From contig CAJSYZ010000001.1 in assembly GCA_910574455.1 (NCBI GenBank), forward strand, positions 1,227,599-1,291,598: a stretch of 64,000 bases of DNA, written 5' to 3'. This DNA is from Trichaptum fuscoviolaceum. Its lineage: Eukaryota; Basidiomycota; Agaricomycetes; Hymenochaetales; Trichaptaceae. The notes below the pieces were generated by a model. It did not search any database. It had not been told where the DNA came from and saw only the letters and a program-made list of their open reading frames with translations. The position numbers and the translations under genes were made by a program. The number at the start of each line of letters is the position of its first letter. The first letter of the stretch is position 1. Positions 33,281 to 43,566 of this stretch are shown here, piece after piece.

Positions 33281-33729
33281 CTAACACACGACCACGGTCC
33301 CGGACCCCGCTCTACGCGTGCGCGTCGGGCAACACGCTGCGCTTGCGCGATCTCGCTCCCACTTACTTCTGTGCCTGAACAAGATCGCGACGTCCGCCAG
33401 AACGCACGACATTCGTGCAACCGGGCACTTGGCGCTCGTTCCAGGCGCTGGGTACATCCAGTAATGAATTGCTTCGCAAGATCGACAATGTCCTGCTGCA
33501 GCACATCTTCCCTCACTCCTTCGCCTTCTCCAGGCTATCGTCGGCAGCCGTTCGCTCTCATGCGCCAGATCGATTTCTCCGATCTCACGGCCTTCAGCGC
33601 TCTCGCAATCAGCACTCGCGTCAGATCGTGCAGACTCTGATGCGCTGACAGCCTGAATTGCTGCAGCGCGTTTCCTTGCAATCCCAAGCCTTGCCTGCAA
33701 CTAGCACTAGCCTTGGTAGCTGCTGACAT
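33281..33729 (-). other. Possible gene fragment upstream of the Helitron
   Basis: Overlapping minus-strand frames contain RSNSLLDVPSAWNERQVPGC followed by RSGGRRDLVQAQK and a GTAAGT donor. This looks protein-like, but no complete model or family is recognised. It could be a first exon belonging to the Helitron or debris of another element. Confidence 0.25.
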
Positions 33730-33902
33730 GTCTCACATACGCAGAACTTACTCTACAGAGTTCGATCTCTACCATCTTCTCACTCCGTCTTTCCAGTCAG
33801 CCTTTCCCTCAACGCTTAAAAGCGCAGTCCTCTCTTTCGATTCCACTCAGTTTCCCCTCACTCGTTCACGTCTACGAAGCGCTCTCGGTCAACACACTTG
33901 CC

Positions 33903-35047
33903 ATGACTACACCTTATACTCCAGCCCTTGAACAAGGTTCTGAGGACGAGCACACTGTGTCCAATGCCCTAGCTCATGCATCCGACGACCTCAGCACTTT
34001 GCTCGAGGACACACGCAACCACCCGAACTACTTAGGCAACCTCAACTTCTCCTCTGAGTCGCACACAGCCCTCTTCCACTCCGGGCCCAGAATCAAGTTC
34101 GTCTCCACTACGGCCACTGGCGACGACGCTCAGACTCCCCTGACTGGCGTCGTGATCGCCAAGATACTCGACCACAACAGCTGGTACAACCCCGAAGGCA
34201 CTTGGGGTCGACCTGGCATCACTAACCAGTTTCCCGTTCCCGTGTCCAAGTCGCAGATTCGCTTCCTAATCTGCGGTGTAGACGCCAGCGACGGTAGCGC
34301 CTTCCAGGACGTCGTTTCGGATCAGGACTACGATCACTTGGTCTCCAACGTGAAGAAGCTGCAGGAACGCTCCTTTGATGTCTTCAAGAAGACCCTGAAG
34401 AAACCGGAGTTCCGTCTCCCTTTCAGCAAGGGTTCCAACTTCCTTTCCGTCGGACACAAGCTCCTTGTTGTGAGCAATCAGTATTCTACTGCACAGTCGT
34501 CTGTACTAACATTAACATCAGGACCGTCAAGCAGACGATAGCGAGGACGACGACGATGACGATGACGACAATGAAGAGCACTCGCAATCAGCCACTTCCG
34601 ACACAGAGTCGGAAAACCTTGTCACTACTGGTCTGTCAATTTCATGTAGTCGCTTTTCATTACTAACGTATCGCCTCTCTCCAAGGCAAGAAAGCGAAGG
34701 CTGTTCACAACGAGTTCACCTTCGACGGCTATCCCGCTTGCAGGGCCTGGAAGAAGGAGGCGCAAGTGCTGAAGGCGACGCACAAACTGCAGGCCTTGCG
34801 AGCGTACGACGAAGCCGGGCTTCCCATCAAGCCCTCACTTTACCGCCGCGTCTTGCCCGGTTCTGTCGTCAGGCTATCCCTTACCTTCCAAGCATTCGCG
34901 ATTGGTACTCGCGTCTTCGCGCTCACGTGCGAAATTCAGGAGCTCCACATCCTTCAGCGCGGAAAGCCTGTCAGGAGCTCTCAGGAGAAGCGTAAGTTCG
35001 AGGACGCCGTTTCCGACAGGAAGATGGCGAAGAAGGTGAAGGCATAA
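33903..35047 (+). CDS. Unknown two-block protein, possible OB-fold DNA-binding accessory
   Basis: Exons 33903-34469, 34522-34630 and 34686-35047 join in frame to 345 aa. Block 1 has GVVIAKILDHNSWYNPEGTWG...SQIRFLICG. A very acidic linker follows (SEDDDDDDDDNEE). Block 2 has GSVVRLSLTFQAFAIGTRVFALTCEIQELHIL, then a basic tail (KRKFEDAV...KMAKKVKA). The alternating beta pattern of blocks 1 and 2 is what an OB-fold single-strand-binding protein would show, and RPA-like proteins do accompany some plant Helitrons. This is an inference from pattern and position, with no motif proof. It is intact and directly upstream of, and divergent from, the Helitron. Confidence 0.6.
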
Positions 35048-35265
35048 CTCAATTTCACCCATATCAATAGACGTCGTTCATGCAACCCATTCCATTTCCC
35101 TGTTATCTGTCTCCTTTTCCCTTCGTCAAAAAACACCTTAAAAATTGTGTTTCCCTCCTTGTCTCGGTTTTCGAATGAGTCATAAATTACGGTTTTGTAC
35201 AATAACTCTATATGCCATCTACTCATTTCAATTAAACCGTATGAAATCAATGTTGCGTGACCGGC

Positions 35266-35500
35266 CGAGCGCGTGTATCGCTGGTATCGACTGCCTACGA
35301 CCATAGGCGTTTGTACCGACTGTCTGTGAATGAATCGGATGACATCGGACTCTTCATCGAAGGCCGCAGACAGTTAAAGCATGACTTTCAAATAGGCTCA
35401 TGGGTGAAGATTGTGCGCGGCTTCTGGAACGGCGACATTGCGCGCGTATACCAGGCGAAGATGGGGACGGACGTGATCGTCCTGCAAGTCGGTGACCGAA
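35266..35500 (+). pseudogene. Fragment of an Spt5-like KOW gene
   Basis: The plus strand encodes RARVSLVSTAYDHRRLYRLSV... and GSWVKIVRGFWNGDIARVYQAKMGTDVI. It matches residues about 150-225 of the KOW protein at 20.9-23.7 kb with only a few changes. The match stops abruptly at ILQVG, and unrelated sequence follows. It is a duplicated fragment spanning one KOW motif. Confidence 0.85.
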
Positions 35501-36053
35501 AGAAAAAAGACCCCGTGACATTTACTAGTAAGAACTCGAAGGCGACTCGAACACGCAGCTTTGACCGAAAAAAAACTGCTAGTTACCGTTACACCACACA
35601 CACATAACATTCTTTCAAGAACTTAATTACACATCAATTTGAAGTTGTTTAACGATACTTTCCCTTCAGCATTTCGCACGCGCGATTACTCATTCGAACG
35701 GAAACTGCCCCTATTACCTTCCCAATTCGCTACGCCCTATTTCCCAGTCCAATTTCCGTGTCGCTTGAAACCGTCGTCAGCAAAGAAACTCCCTAGCCCT
35801 TGATAACCCAGAGCGTGCCAGGGAGCTTGCCACAGCGGTGGCCCATCTGGAATGAGATATGGTTGCCTTATTCAAGTTATGGCAGGCGTGCGAAAAATAC
35901 GACTCGCAACCACAAACTTGAAGGCTCCGGCGAGCCCTGATCAAGTATACGCAAATGAACATATGGCTTTTTTCAATGAAATTTGCGCTTTAGTAATAGT
36001 AGTACATATCGAACAACATTCTCACAAGTTTAAGTGAGATCATTCCCATCATA
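35501..36053. other. Intergenic, nothing recognised
   Basis: No gene or repeat is supported between the KOW fragment and the SDR. Confidence 0.4.
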
Positions 36054-36961
36054 TTAAACCGCGAATCCCTTGATGATTATTGCAGAAAAGTTAGATATGC
36101 TAATTCAGACAGTCGTTAGAATGGTACTTACTCCGTTGACGCGGATGTTTTGACCATTGACCCAAGAAGCCTCTGGACTTGCTAGGAAAGCTACAGCGTT
36201 TGCAACCTCCTCTGGCTGGCCAAGTCGTTTCTGTGGATGGGCGTTCTCTATGAATGAGATCACTTGGGGTGGTTTACCATCGCAGAAGAGATCAGTGTCG
36301 ATCGGACCGGGAGAAACGCAGTTGACATTGATTCCCCGTGCTCCAAGATCCTTCGCAAGTACGCGGGTGATCTGTTCGATAGCCCCTTTTGTTGCCGCAT
36401 AAAGAAGGTAGTTGGGCTGGATAGTGCTTGCGAGGGTAAGCGAGGTCGAGAAGAAGATAATCCTCGAACCTGCAATACATTCAAGGGTCACGGAAAGTAG
36501 CGCCAAGACACATGAGCTCCGTGTGAGGCCAGATTGTGGGATAAAGTTTACTCACCGGTCGACAACAAAGAAGCTGCAGACTTCGCGAGGAATAGTGGCC
36601 CCTTGACATTAGTGTTGAAGTGCGCGTCGTAGTCCGCCTCGTTGATATCCGCAAGCGTCTTCAAGTGCATTATACCGGCGTTCAAGACGACAATGTCGAT
36701 CTTCCCGAACGCTTTCACCGTTTGATCAAGCAAGGCTTGCACTTGTGTTGAATCTGCGACATCAGCCTTCACCGAGATCGCAGCGCCGGCACGTTTGGCA
36801 TTCAACGCATCTACAACGCCCTGCGCGGCTTTCTCGTTGCTGACATAGTTTATGACAACGCTTGCGCCCTCGTCAACCAGACGGTGTGCAATGGCTGCAC
36901 CGATACCACGCGATGATCCTGTCACTAAAGCAACTCTGCTCGCGAGTGAACGAAGCGACAT
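36054..36961 (-). CDS. Short-chain dehydrogenase/reductase
   Basis: Exons 36961-36556, 36469-36132 and 36068-36054 give 252 aa; the last exon encodes only GFAV and part of the NGG turn. It has the classical SDR set: glycine-rich TGSSRGIG at residues 14-21, NAG near 95, and the catalytic Ser145, Tyr159 and Lys163 (YAATK). It also has SPGPIDTDLF after the active site and VNGG near the end. The glycine-rich motif with Arg suggests NADPH. It is most like FabG-type or versicolorin-reductase-type ketoreductases; the substrate is unknown. A decayed duplicate lies at 7.36-8.16 kb. The gene is followed on the same strand by a zinc-cluster gene. Confidence 0.9.
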
Positions 36962-37800
36962 GACTTGGCGGTTCGAGTGAAAACAGCGGTGGGGGGACTG
37001 ATGCAGTTGGGAAGCACGAGTTGGCGATTATTCTGAGTGTCAGATAGGTTTATATACTTGTTCCGACTTGCTATGTCGTTATTTGCGTAGTCCGGTCTTA
37101 TTATTGATATGAAGAAGACGAGCCTGCCACCGAGGACGCGCGGCTGGTCGGTGAGACACGGCAGCGACTATGTAGGACACGGACATGTCGATGTAGCAGT
37201 TGAAATCATTGCGCAATATTTCGGCTGTGGTGTGTAGTCGCTTTATGTCGAGGGCATTGCATCGACTTTAGGTTCAAGTTCAAGTTATCGACTCCACCAC
37301 ATACAGGTACATGTATAGAAAGTTATGAGACAGCTTACAAACTCTACTGCCAGTGGGTACCAGTGGCAAGAATGAGCCTGGGTGTAGTATCTTGCTTTTT
37401 CAGGCAGGTGCCCTCTGGCGCGCCTTGAAATTTGGGCTCAGATTCTCTTGCCGGCCTTCTACTATTGAACTTCGTACACATAATCTTCAGCTAAGAACGT
37501 GCCTTACCATGTCTTCCACGACTCTTATTGAGCTCTTTTTGCGCCCACATACGTCAAGCAAAATCAATGAATAGTCTCCGTACATCCCCGGATAACACAC
37601 AGCACAAATTCCGAACCATCAAGATACAAAGGGGGGTTTTGCCATGAGCTGCTGGCATGGTCACGGGAGTCAGTGCTGTGCCCTAGCTCGGGGTATCGCT
37701 AGACGATATATGTGAAGGCCATTGATGATAACCAGTTCCATATCCTTCAGCCCCAGAATACCCGTGAGTTGTTGCATTCGTATGATCGAAGTCTTGTAGC
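36962..37800. other. Intergenic; SDR promoter region and 3' flank of the next gene
   Basis: The first 200 bp resembles 8.2-8.35 kb, the upstream region of the SDR relic. No gene is supported. Confidence 0.4.
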
Positions 37801-38407
37801 CTAATGAAATAGTTCGACGTGTGGTTTTAGCCTCGGTTTATTCATAAATCTAGAGCGAAAATCGTACTGCTGGGCCATTATGTATGGCATCTGGTAGTGC
37901 CCTGCGTGGGTGCTCTCTAAAACTCCTATCGCGTACGCATCTGGAACAACATTCTCCGCATATTGAGAGGAGGGTGTCGCATTTCCAGAGCTTCCTGCAA
38001 GTCTAAGATCCTCGTCGACTGAGAGGCAATCCAGTCCGCGCAGGATGCATCGTTCGCAGGTGTTCAATGAGGTGTCCTTCCGTTGGCACTGGTCAGATTA
38101 CTATTGTTTCAGATATTTCCAAGACACGCGCATGAACAAGACTTGCCTTCTGTCTACTTTTCTTGCAGCTCTTGCAAGGATTCTTGTTACGTCGGTGGCT
38201 CATCGAAGGCTGATCGGAGCCGACATCCGATGTAGCCGACTCCCTTAAATAGGTCTCGGAAGTTGGATCACTACCACCGTTAAGTAGCCTTTCACAAATT
38301 GAGTCGATTTTCGCCTGTTCTCCATTAACGTCCTTTCCTATTCTTTGAACAAGTGTAACGAAGAGTTCAAAGATGTCTCGAGAGGGGGCCTCGTCGCTTG
38401 TGCTCAT
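37801..38407 (-). CDS. Small Zn2Cys6 zinc-cluster protein, copy 4 (GC-AG intron)
   Basis: Two exons, 38407-38147 and 38088-37801, give 182 aa. It begins MSTSDEAPSRDIFELFVTL, and VQRIGKDVNGEQAKI matches the paralogues' IGxxVxGDPxKI. RNKNPC leads into CKSCKKSRQK, then the intron, then C...CERCILRGLDC: the same CX2CX6CX9CX2CX6C. The intron sits at the family position, but its donor is GCAAGT, a standard GC-AG variant. No second intron is needed. The sequence QQYDFRS near the end corresponds to the WDFPS tail, followed by 16 extra residues. Likely a DNA-binding protein; role unknown. Confidence 0.8.
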
Positions 38408-40579
38408 GTCAACTGCAGTGGTGGAATGAGTTGGTTGTTTGGAGGTTAGTATTCTAAGGATTTATTCGATGCAAGCCAGTACTTATACATGTCTACTTCC
38501 GCGCTCTTGTCGTATGCAAATCAACCGTTTTTCTGGCCCTTTGCTTCCTATTCGAGCTCGCTTGTTCTCAGCTTCGCAGGAGGATCCGCCCAGTATGTCG
38601 AGACCCAGTGTATCAAGATCTAATTCTAAGTGGTTTTAAGATCGCCCCCCCTCTCACCCCCCGCATTGCATAAACGTGGATCATCACTCCCTCCTACAAT
38701 GCTGTCGGCGGAGCTAGCGTAGTATGATCGAGCCTTCTGTTTTGAGCCAAGGCTCAAGTCATCGACACACTCTCAAGTCATCTGGCACGCCTTCCTGCGT
38801 ATTAGCTTTGATCACAGTCTCTAAAAGGCGAATCGGGTTCGCCCGCAGAAGCTCAGGATCAAGCTTTGCACACAGAGAAATGAGATGACGACGGAGAACA
38901 AGCAGGACAATCTCGATAGTACTCGAATTCTCCGTCCTCCGTGATTGATGAAGACAATCCATTTATCGTCTGCCTGGTCTTCTTTTCAGCATGCTCGGGA
39001 ATCTCCTTCTTCGAGCGTATGTAGCGGTAAGCTGTGTTTCGTGTATCATGGGCTTTTGGTCTAATGACGATATGAATTAGCTCCGGTGATGGTCGAAGTA
39101 GAAATTTGTGCGCGCGCAAACTACCCACTACGTGATATAAGCGACAACAACAGCTTATAATTCTTTTACGAACAGTCTCCGTGGCTCGTTAGCCCTTCAT
39201 CTTTCCGCGGACTTGCGAAGGAGAGATCGCGGTAGTATATAGCTTTGCGAAGGTCGATACACCATCCTCTAATCGAAAGAAAGGAATCTGTGGATATCTA
39301 TTACCAGGTAAGCTCAGGGCGACTTCCTATAGAACACATTCATTGAGCTGCTGTTCATCTGGACAAATTCCTCGGCCTCAACGTGCTGTGCTATCGACTT
39401 CGGTGACCTGGCGCTCGAGGCAACTCTGGTGTTTCGTTGACCTGCGAGATCTCCAGAACCCATCGGTTGTATCTCTTCCTTCCGATGACTCCGTGCGAGT
39501 CGGGTATACATAGATCTGGACCATATAGGTCTCCAACTTCTGGTCCTGACATATTCTACAAGTGAAGCCAAGCTAATGAGCCTTTCGACCCACAGCTTCC
39601 GCCCGTACAATATTGTGAATTATTCCCCATCCACGTGCAGCATGTAGCCCCGAGGCTTTGGCAGTGCAATATTAGGGTTCGACAGCAACATGTATGTATA
39701 TGGAACAAGTGACGAGGTCAACATGCACATAGTGGCCGTAAAGCTGAAGAGCAGCTGACGCGTAGGGGGGAAGTCTGCACACGGTATTCACAAGGAATCA
39801 CAGATAGTTCCGATAAACGAAATATGAAGGCTCTATGAGGGATAATGTGAATTGTCGCTGTCGCCAAAGAAACCGGATGAACAACCCAAGAAACGCCTGT
39901 CGTCTGGCGCTCCCGTCTATTCTCAGATCACATTGAGATTTTAAATGCAAGATATAGTTCTCCTTCTCTATGGGTCAAGTCGATTGCTCTATAAAGGCCT
40001 GTCGCTTAATTTCGGCATGACGCTCGAGCATCTTCATGCAGTGGGGATCACCGTGGCGCTAGCACGCCATTGATATAATTTTACGAGATAGCGATCATGT
40101 CTGTGATCTTTGTCCACGAAACAATGTAGACAAACGTCGCCGACAGTATCGGCTATTGGAGTCAGCACTTGCCATGTGTCGACCATGCTAGATGTGTGTA
40201 AAGCGCTTACCGAGAAGAAACTCTATCGTCCGAAGTTCCTTCCATCACGGGAGAAATATGAGACAAGCCATAGTAGTACGTAGTACGGGCGCTTTGCTAA
40301 ATTCACACTCACTCTCGCAAACTTGCACTGCAGGTTCGTTCAAGACCGGAAAAGAAGATCGTCTGTGATGTATAGTAGCGGTCTCGTCACTATTATAATA
40401 CATACAGTACAGTTCATACATCACGAAGTAAAGACGGCACATCTAAGAATTATACATACATCCACGGAAGACCGTGGAATAGTAGTAGCGCGAGTTGGTA
40501 CAATTGATCTATGGGAAAGAAGGGGCAGAGGAGACTGTTACAAGAAAGGGTGAAAGTGGAAGTGGAGGATATATCAAAG
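38408..40579. other. Mostly empty stretch with weak open frames
   Basis: Minus-strand frames at 38759-38962 (67 aa, MDCLHQSRR...) and 39314-39610 are the only ones with some protein-like character. Neither shows a domain, a cysteine cluster or a paralogue in the window. I do not call a gene here. Confidence 0.4.
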
Positions 40580-41522
40580 TCACTGAAGGGGAAATGGATA
40601 TTCGTAACTTTGATATGTTTGCGTCTGTGATGGTCCTGGGACAAAGCGAGCATCACGGCCATCATCACGAGGAAAGAACATCTGCAAGCTATTCGAGCCC
40701 AATAGCTGCTGCTCATTCTGATTCGTTTCCAGTGGAAAGCCTCCCGTTTGCGCAAGCGGTAAGAATCGCTCGGTATCGCTGGCCGGGAGTAACAAGCTGC
40801 GTGGATAGTTAATACAGTGGATAAAGAAGGAGAAGGGGGGGACGTACTTCGAAGGCTGAGCGCCGAGTGTATATGATGGACTAGAACTATAGGCGTTAAG
40901 TGTACTTAACATCGGGTTAGTCTCTCGCTCAGACTCGGACCAAGGAGCCTGAGAGTTTGCCGATCCAGGTATTGCGGGACTTAAAGAAGGATTGAACTGG
41001 CTCGATGAGACTCGGCGATTCATCTGAGGTGCCTATGGTCATGTTGTTGGTCAAAAACATCTCGAGTTTAGGAAATGAAGAATTACTGTGATTGCACCCA
41101 GATCAACCGCAAGGCTGGGCCTCGCCCTCCTCCTTTCTCGTATAACACACGGGAGGTCATACTCTATGCAATTTGAGCACCTCAAAGGGTTGTCTTGGAC
41201 ATATCTACACTGTTCACATGACGAAATATGAGCGACGGGGGAAGTGACTATGAAATACTATGTGATTACATACAGCTTGTCTACTTGCAGCGCACCTTGT
41301 GCAGGGATTGGCGTTCCGTCTACGACGTATTTGTCCACGAGTTGAGGGACCAACGAGACTTGGACGAGAGACAGACATCTCTGGATCCGGAACGGGAGCG
41401 GGGTTGCTGCCGTAAGAGCGAAGCAAGTTCAGAACTTCTTCGTCTCTGGAAAGAGCGAGTGCAGCTTCGACTAGCGGTAGCAATCTCCGTGCAACACTAG
41501 CGAAGTGAGTCGGGTTCTCCAT
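40580..41522 (-). CDS. Small Zn2Cys6 zinc-cluster protein, copy 5
   Basis: Exons 41522-41274, 41209-41087, 41023-40848 and 40796-40580 give 254 aa. The start at 41522 (MENPTHFAS) aligns best with the paralogues; an in-frame ATG at 41558 is possible. RRRRNANPC leads into CTRCAASRQA, then an intron (donor GTATGT) at the family position, then C...CSNCIEYDLPC. The spacing CX2CX6CX9CX2CX6C is again exact, although the residues differ widely. The tail is rich in Ser, Pro, Gln and Tyr and ends YEYPFPLQ. The fourth exon is separated by a 51-nt intron that would also be open if retained. This is a divergent family member. Confidence 0.75.
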
Positions 41523-42640
41523 AAGCCTGACGAAGCTTATTACTTGCTCTCTGCGCAATTATACCCCACACAACGCCTTTCATGCGTGGTTCCTCAGCGG
41601 AACCACGCGAAGTCAGCATCAAAATTACCGACGTCGATAGCATAGCTCCGACAATAGATTACAAAGGTAAGACAGCCGTAGAGCTCGGCCATGCTATTTC
41701 CAGGCGTTCATCGAGCATAGCGATGCAAAAGCGTAGTTCAACGATGAAAACTCGTCTCCTAACCATGAACCATCGGCCAGCATATTACAACACCTGTCGA
41801 TATCATCCGGTAACCAACCTACTTTACGGCTGACTTGACATCCCATCGAAGAGCATGCTTCGGCCATGCAGATAGAGCACCAGAGCGTCGAGGTGCAATA
41901 CAAGGAAAAGCCTGTGTCGAGTCATTGGATCTCGTAGAGTGGAGAAACCGAGAAGATCCGTACCAATCAATGAATTTCTTTCAATTTACTCCTCTTCATG
42001 ATGCACTGGTTGCAGGAGGATCAGAGAAAGATGAGGAACGTGGTGATCCATGCAGCAGGTATATCAGTTCTGTAGGCAGTGCAAATGAGCTTGGACGTTC
42101 ATATCAACAGAGAGGCGTCTAATTGTAGGCGCCCAGGAGACGCATCATCGCCAAGTTCTCGGATCATAAAGTTAGCTCCAAATTAGGTTCAAGATGATGT
42201 TAGTATTCAAACTCCGAGCAAACCTTCTAATTTTACCTATATAGCATCATCTACTCCTCTCTTGTCTTTGCGCCAACAGCTACTAGTAAAAGTTTTTTTT
42301 CGTCGCGAAACATATGTCTAAACGTTATCTACTATCCAAATGTCACTCCACTAAAACAGTAAACTGTGCATCATGAGCTATGTAAAGTGAATCGGGAGAT
42401 GATGTGGATCGGCCCGGGGGGAATATTGGAAGGAGAATTAAATTGAAAGAAACTCAGAAGTCAGAACAAAGTGCTGATTATCGGCTGCCACGCGCAGACT
42501 GAAAAATCGATCTAAGAATGCTCAAAACTCGTGTTCGAGTTTAACTTCTGCGCGCGGTGACGTGATGCTATGTTAGAACAGGCATGCCACAGTCGTCATC
42601 AGTCGAGTGTCCAGTCAATGGTGAACCTGCATCTGACTCA
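41523..42640. other. Intergenic, nothing recognised
   Basis: This 1.1-kb stretch between zinc-cluster copies 5 and 6 contains no supported gene, RNA or repeat. Confidence 0.4.
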
Positions 42641-43566
42641 CTAAGAATCGTATGCCACCGGATTCGGATCCAAGGTCATAATCCATTCAAAAAGCTTAGA
42701 GTCTTCCGAGTCCACATCATGGTATACATTCCTGGTATCAGGAGTTTGAAGAGATGAATTCTGGCCGCCATATGATCTGGGTCCATCGGGGACTTCTGGT
42801 CTCATAATCGAAGACATCGTTATATCGGCTGAGCCCTGGAGATTACCAGGCACTACAGTATGCTGTGGGTAGCCCATGTAAGTCGACCGTGTTTACTGTC
42901 TCTCTCTCACACACTAGCCTGTGGGTTCGAGTCTTTAACAGGCTTCCGCCTTGTTCTTGGTTTTGTAGATACCCGAGGCCTGCACATTTCCCCTCGTTTA
43001 TGGCACGCCTCACACAATGGCGGTGAAATTTGAATTTTTTCGCACTGGATGGTATTTGGCAAGGCATACGTTGAGCTTCAGAAATGAAAACATGAGGACG
43101 AAAGGAAAGACTTCCTCACTTTTCTCCGCTGGCTATTGCATAATTGGCATGCATTTCTATTTCTCTTACCTGTCGGTTTGCGATAGAGATTGGTTATGGG
43201 GTCTCCAGTGACGGTCGTCGCTGCCGGCGGAGGCGATGGAGGCGGATAATACGTATATTTATGTTTGAAAGCCTCTTGATGAGCATCCAAGTTTGCGACC
43301 GGCCTCAAAGGGAAAGTGGTTGGTATTGCATTTGGTGGCGAAGGCGAGTTTTGATGCGAGGCAAACTCAAGAGAAGCCCTTGTTGTCAATTTAGTCTTGT
43401 TGTCTATATCCGAAAGTGCTTGATAGATATTGTCGTCAAGTCTTCCTGTGAGGTCCTCTGCGGCTTTAAAAAGCGCGAGCAGCAATTCAGAGAATGGCCT
43501 TGGTTTTGGAGAAGGACTTGGACTTGGACTCAGACAAGTATCCGCGTCGGAGCTATGTGCAGACAT
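42641..43566 (-). CDS. Small Zn2Cys6 zinc-cluster protein, copy 6
   Basis: Exons 43566-43120, 43044-42913 and 42862-42641 give 266 aa; the first junction is firm. The longer N-terminus is Ser/Pro-rich (SPSPSPSPKPRPF) and then FSELLLALFKAAEDLTGRL, the counterpart of the WPxLVExIG segment. KRNRNAC leads into CQLCNSQRRK, then the intron, then C...CEACHKRGEMC, with the family spacing CX2CX6CX9CX2CX6C. The second intron is less sure: donor GTGTGA at 42912 is weak, and an earlier donor near GTATCT is possible. The tail ends LFEWIMTLDPNPVAYDS, again with a conserved-looking Trp. Confidence 0.7.

Noticed and set aside
36054..43566. A secondary-metabolite gene cluster (SDR plus Zn2Cys6 regulators)
   Set aside because: There is no core enzyme (polyketide synthase, NRPS, terpene synthase), P450 or transporter in the window. 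The pairing is only suggestive.
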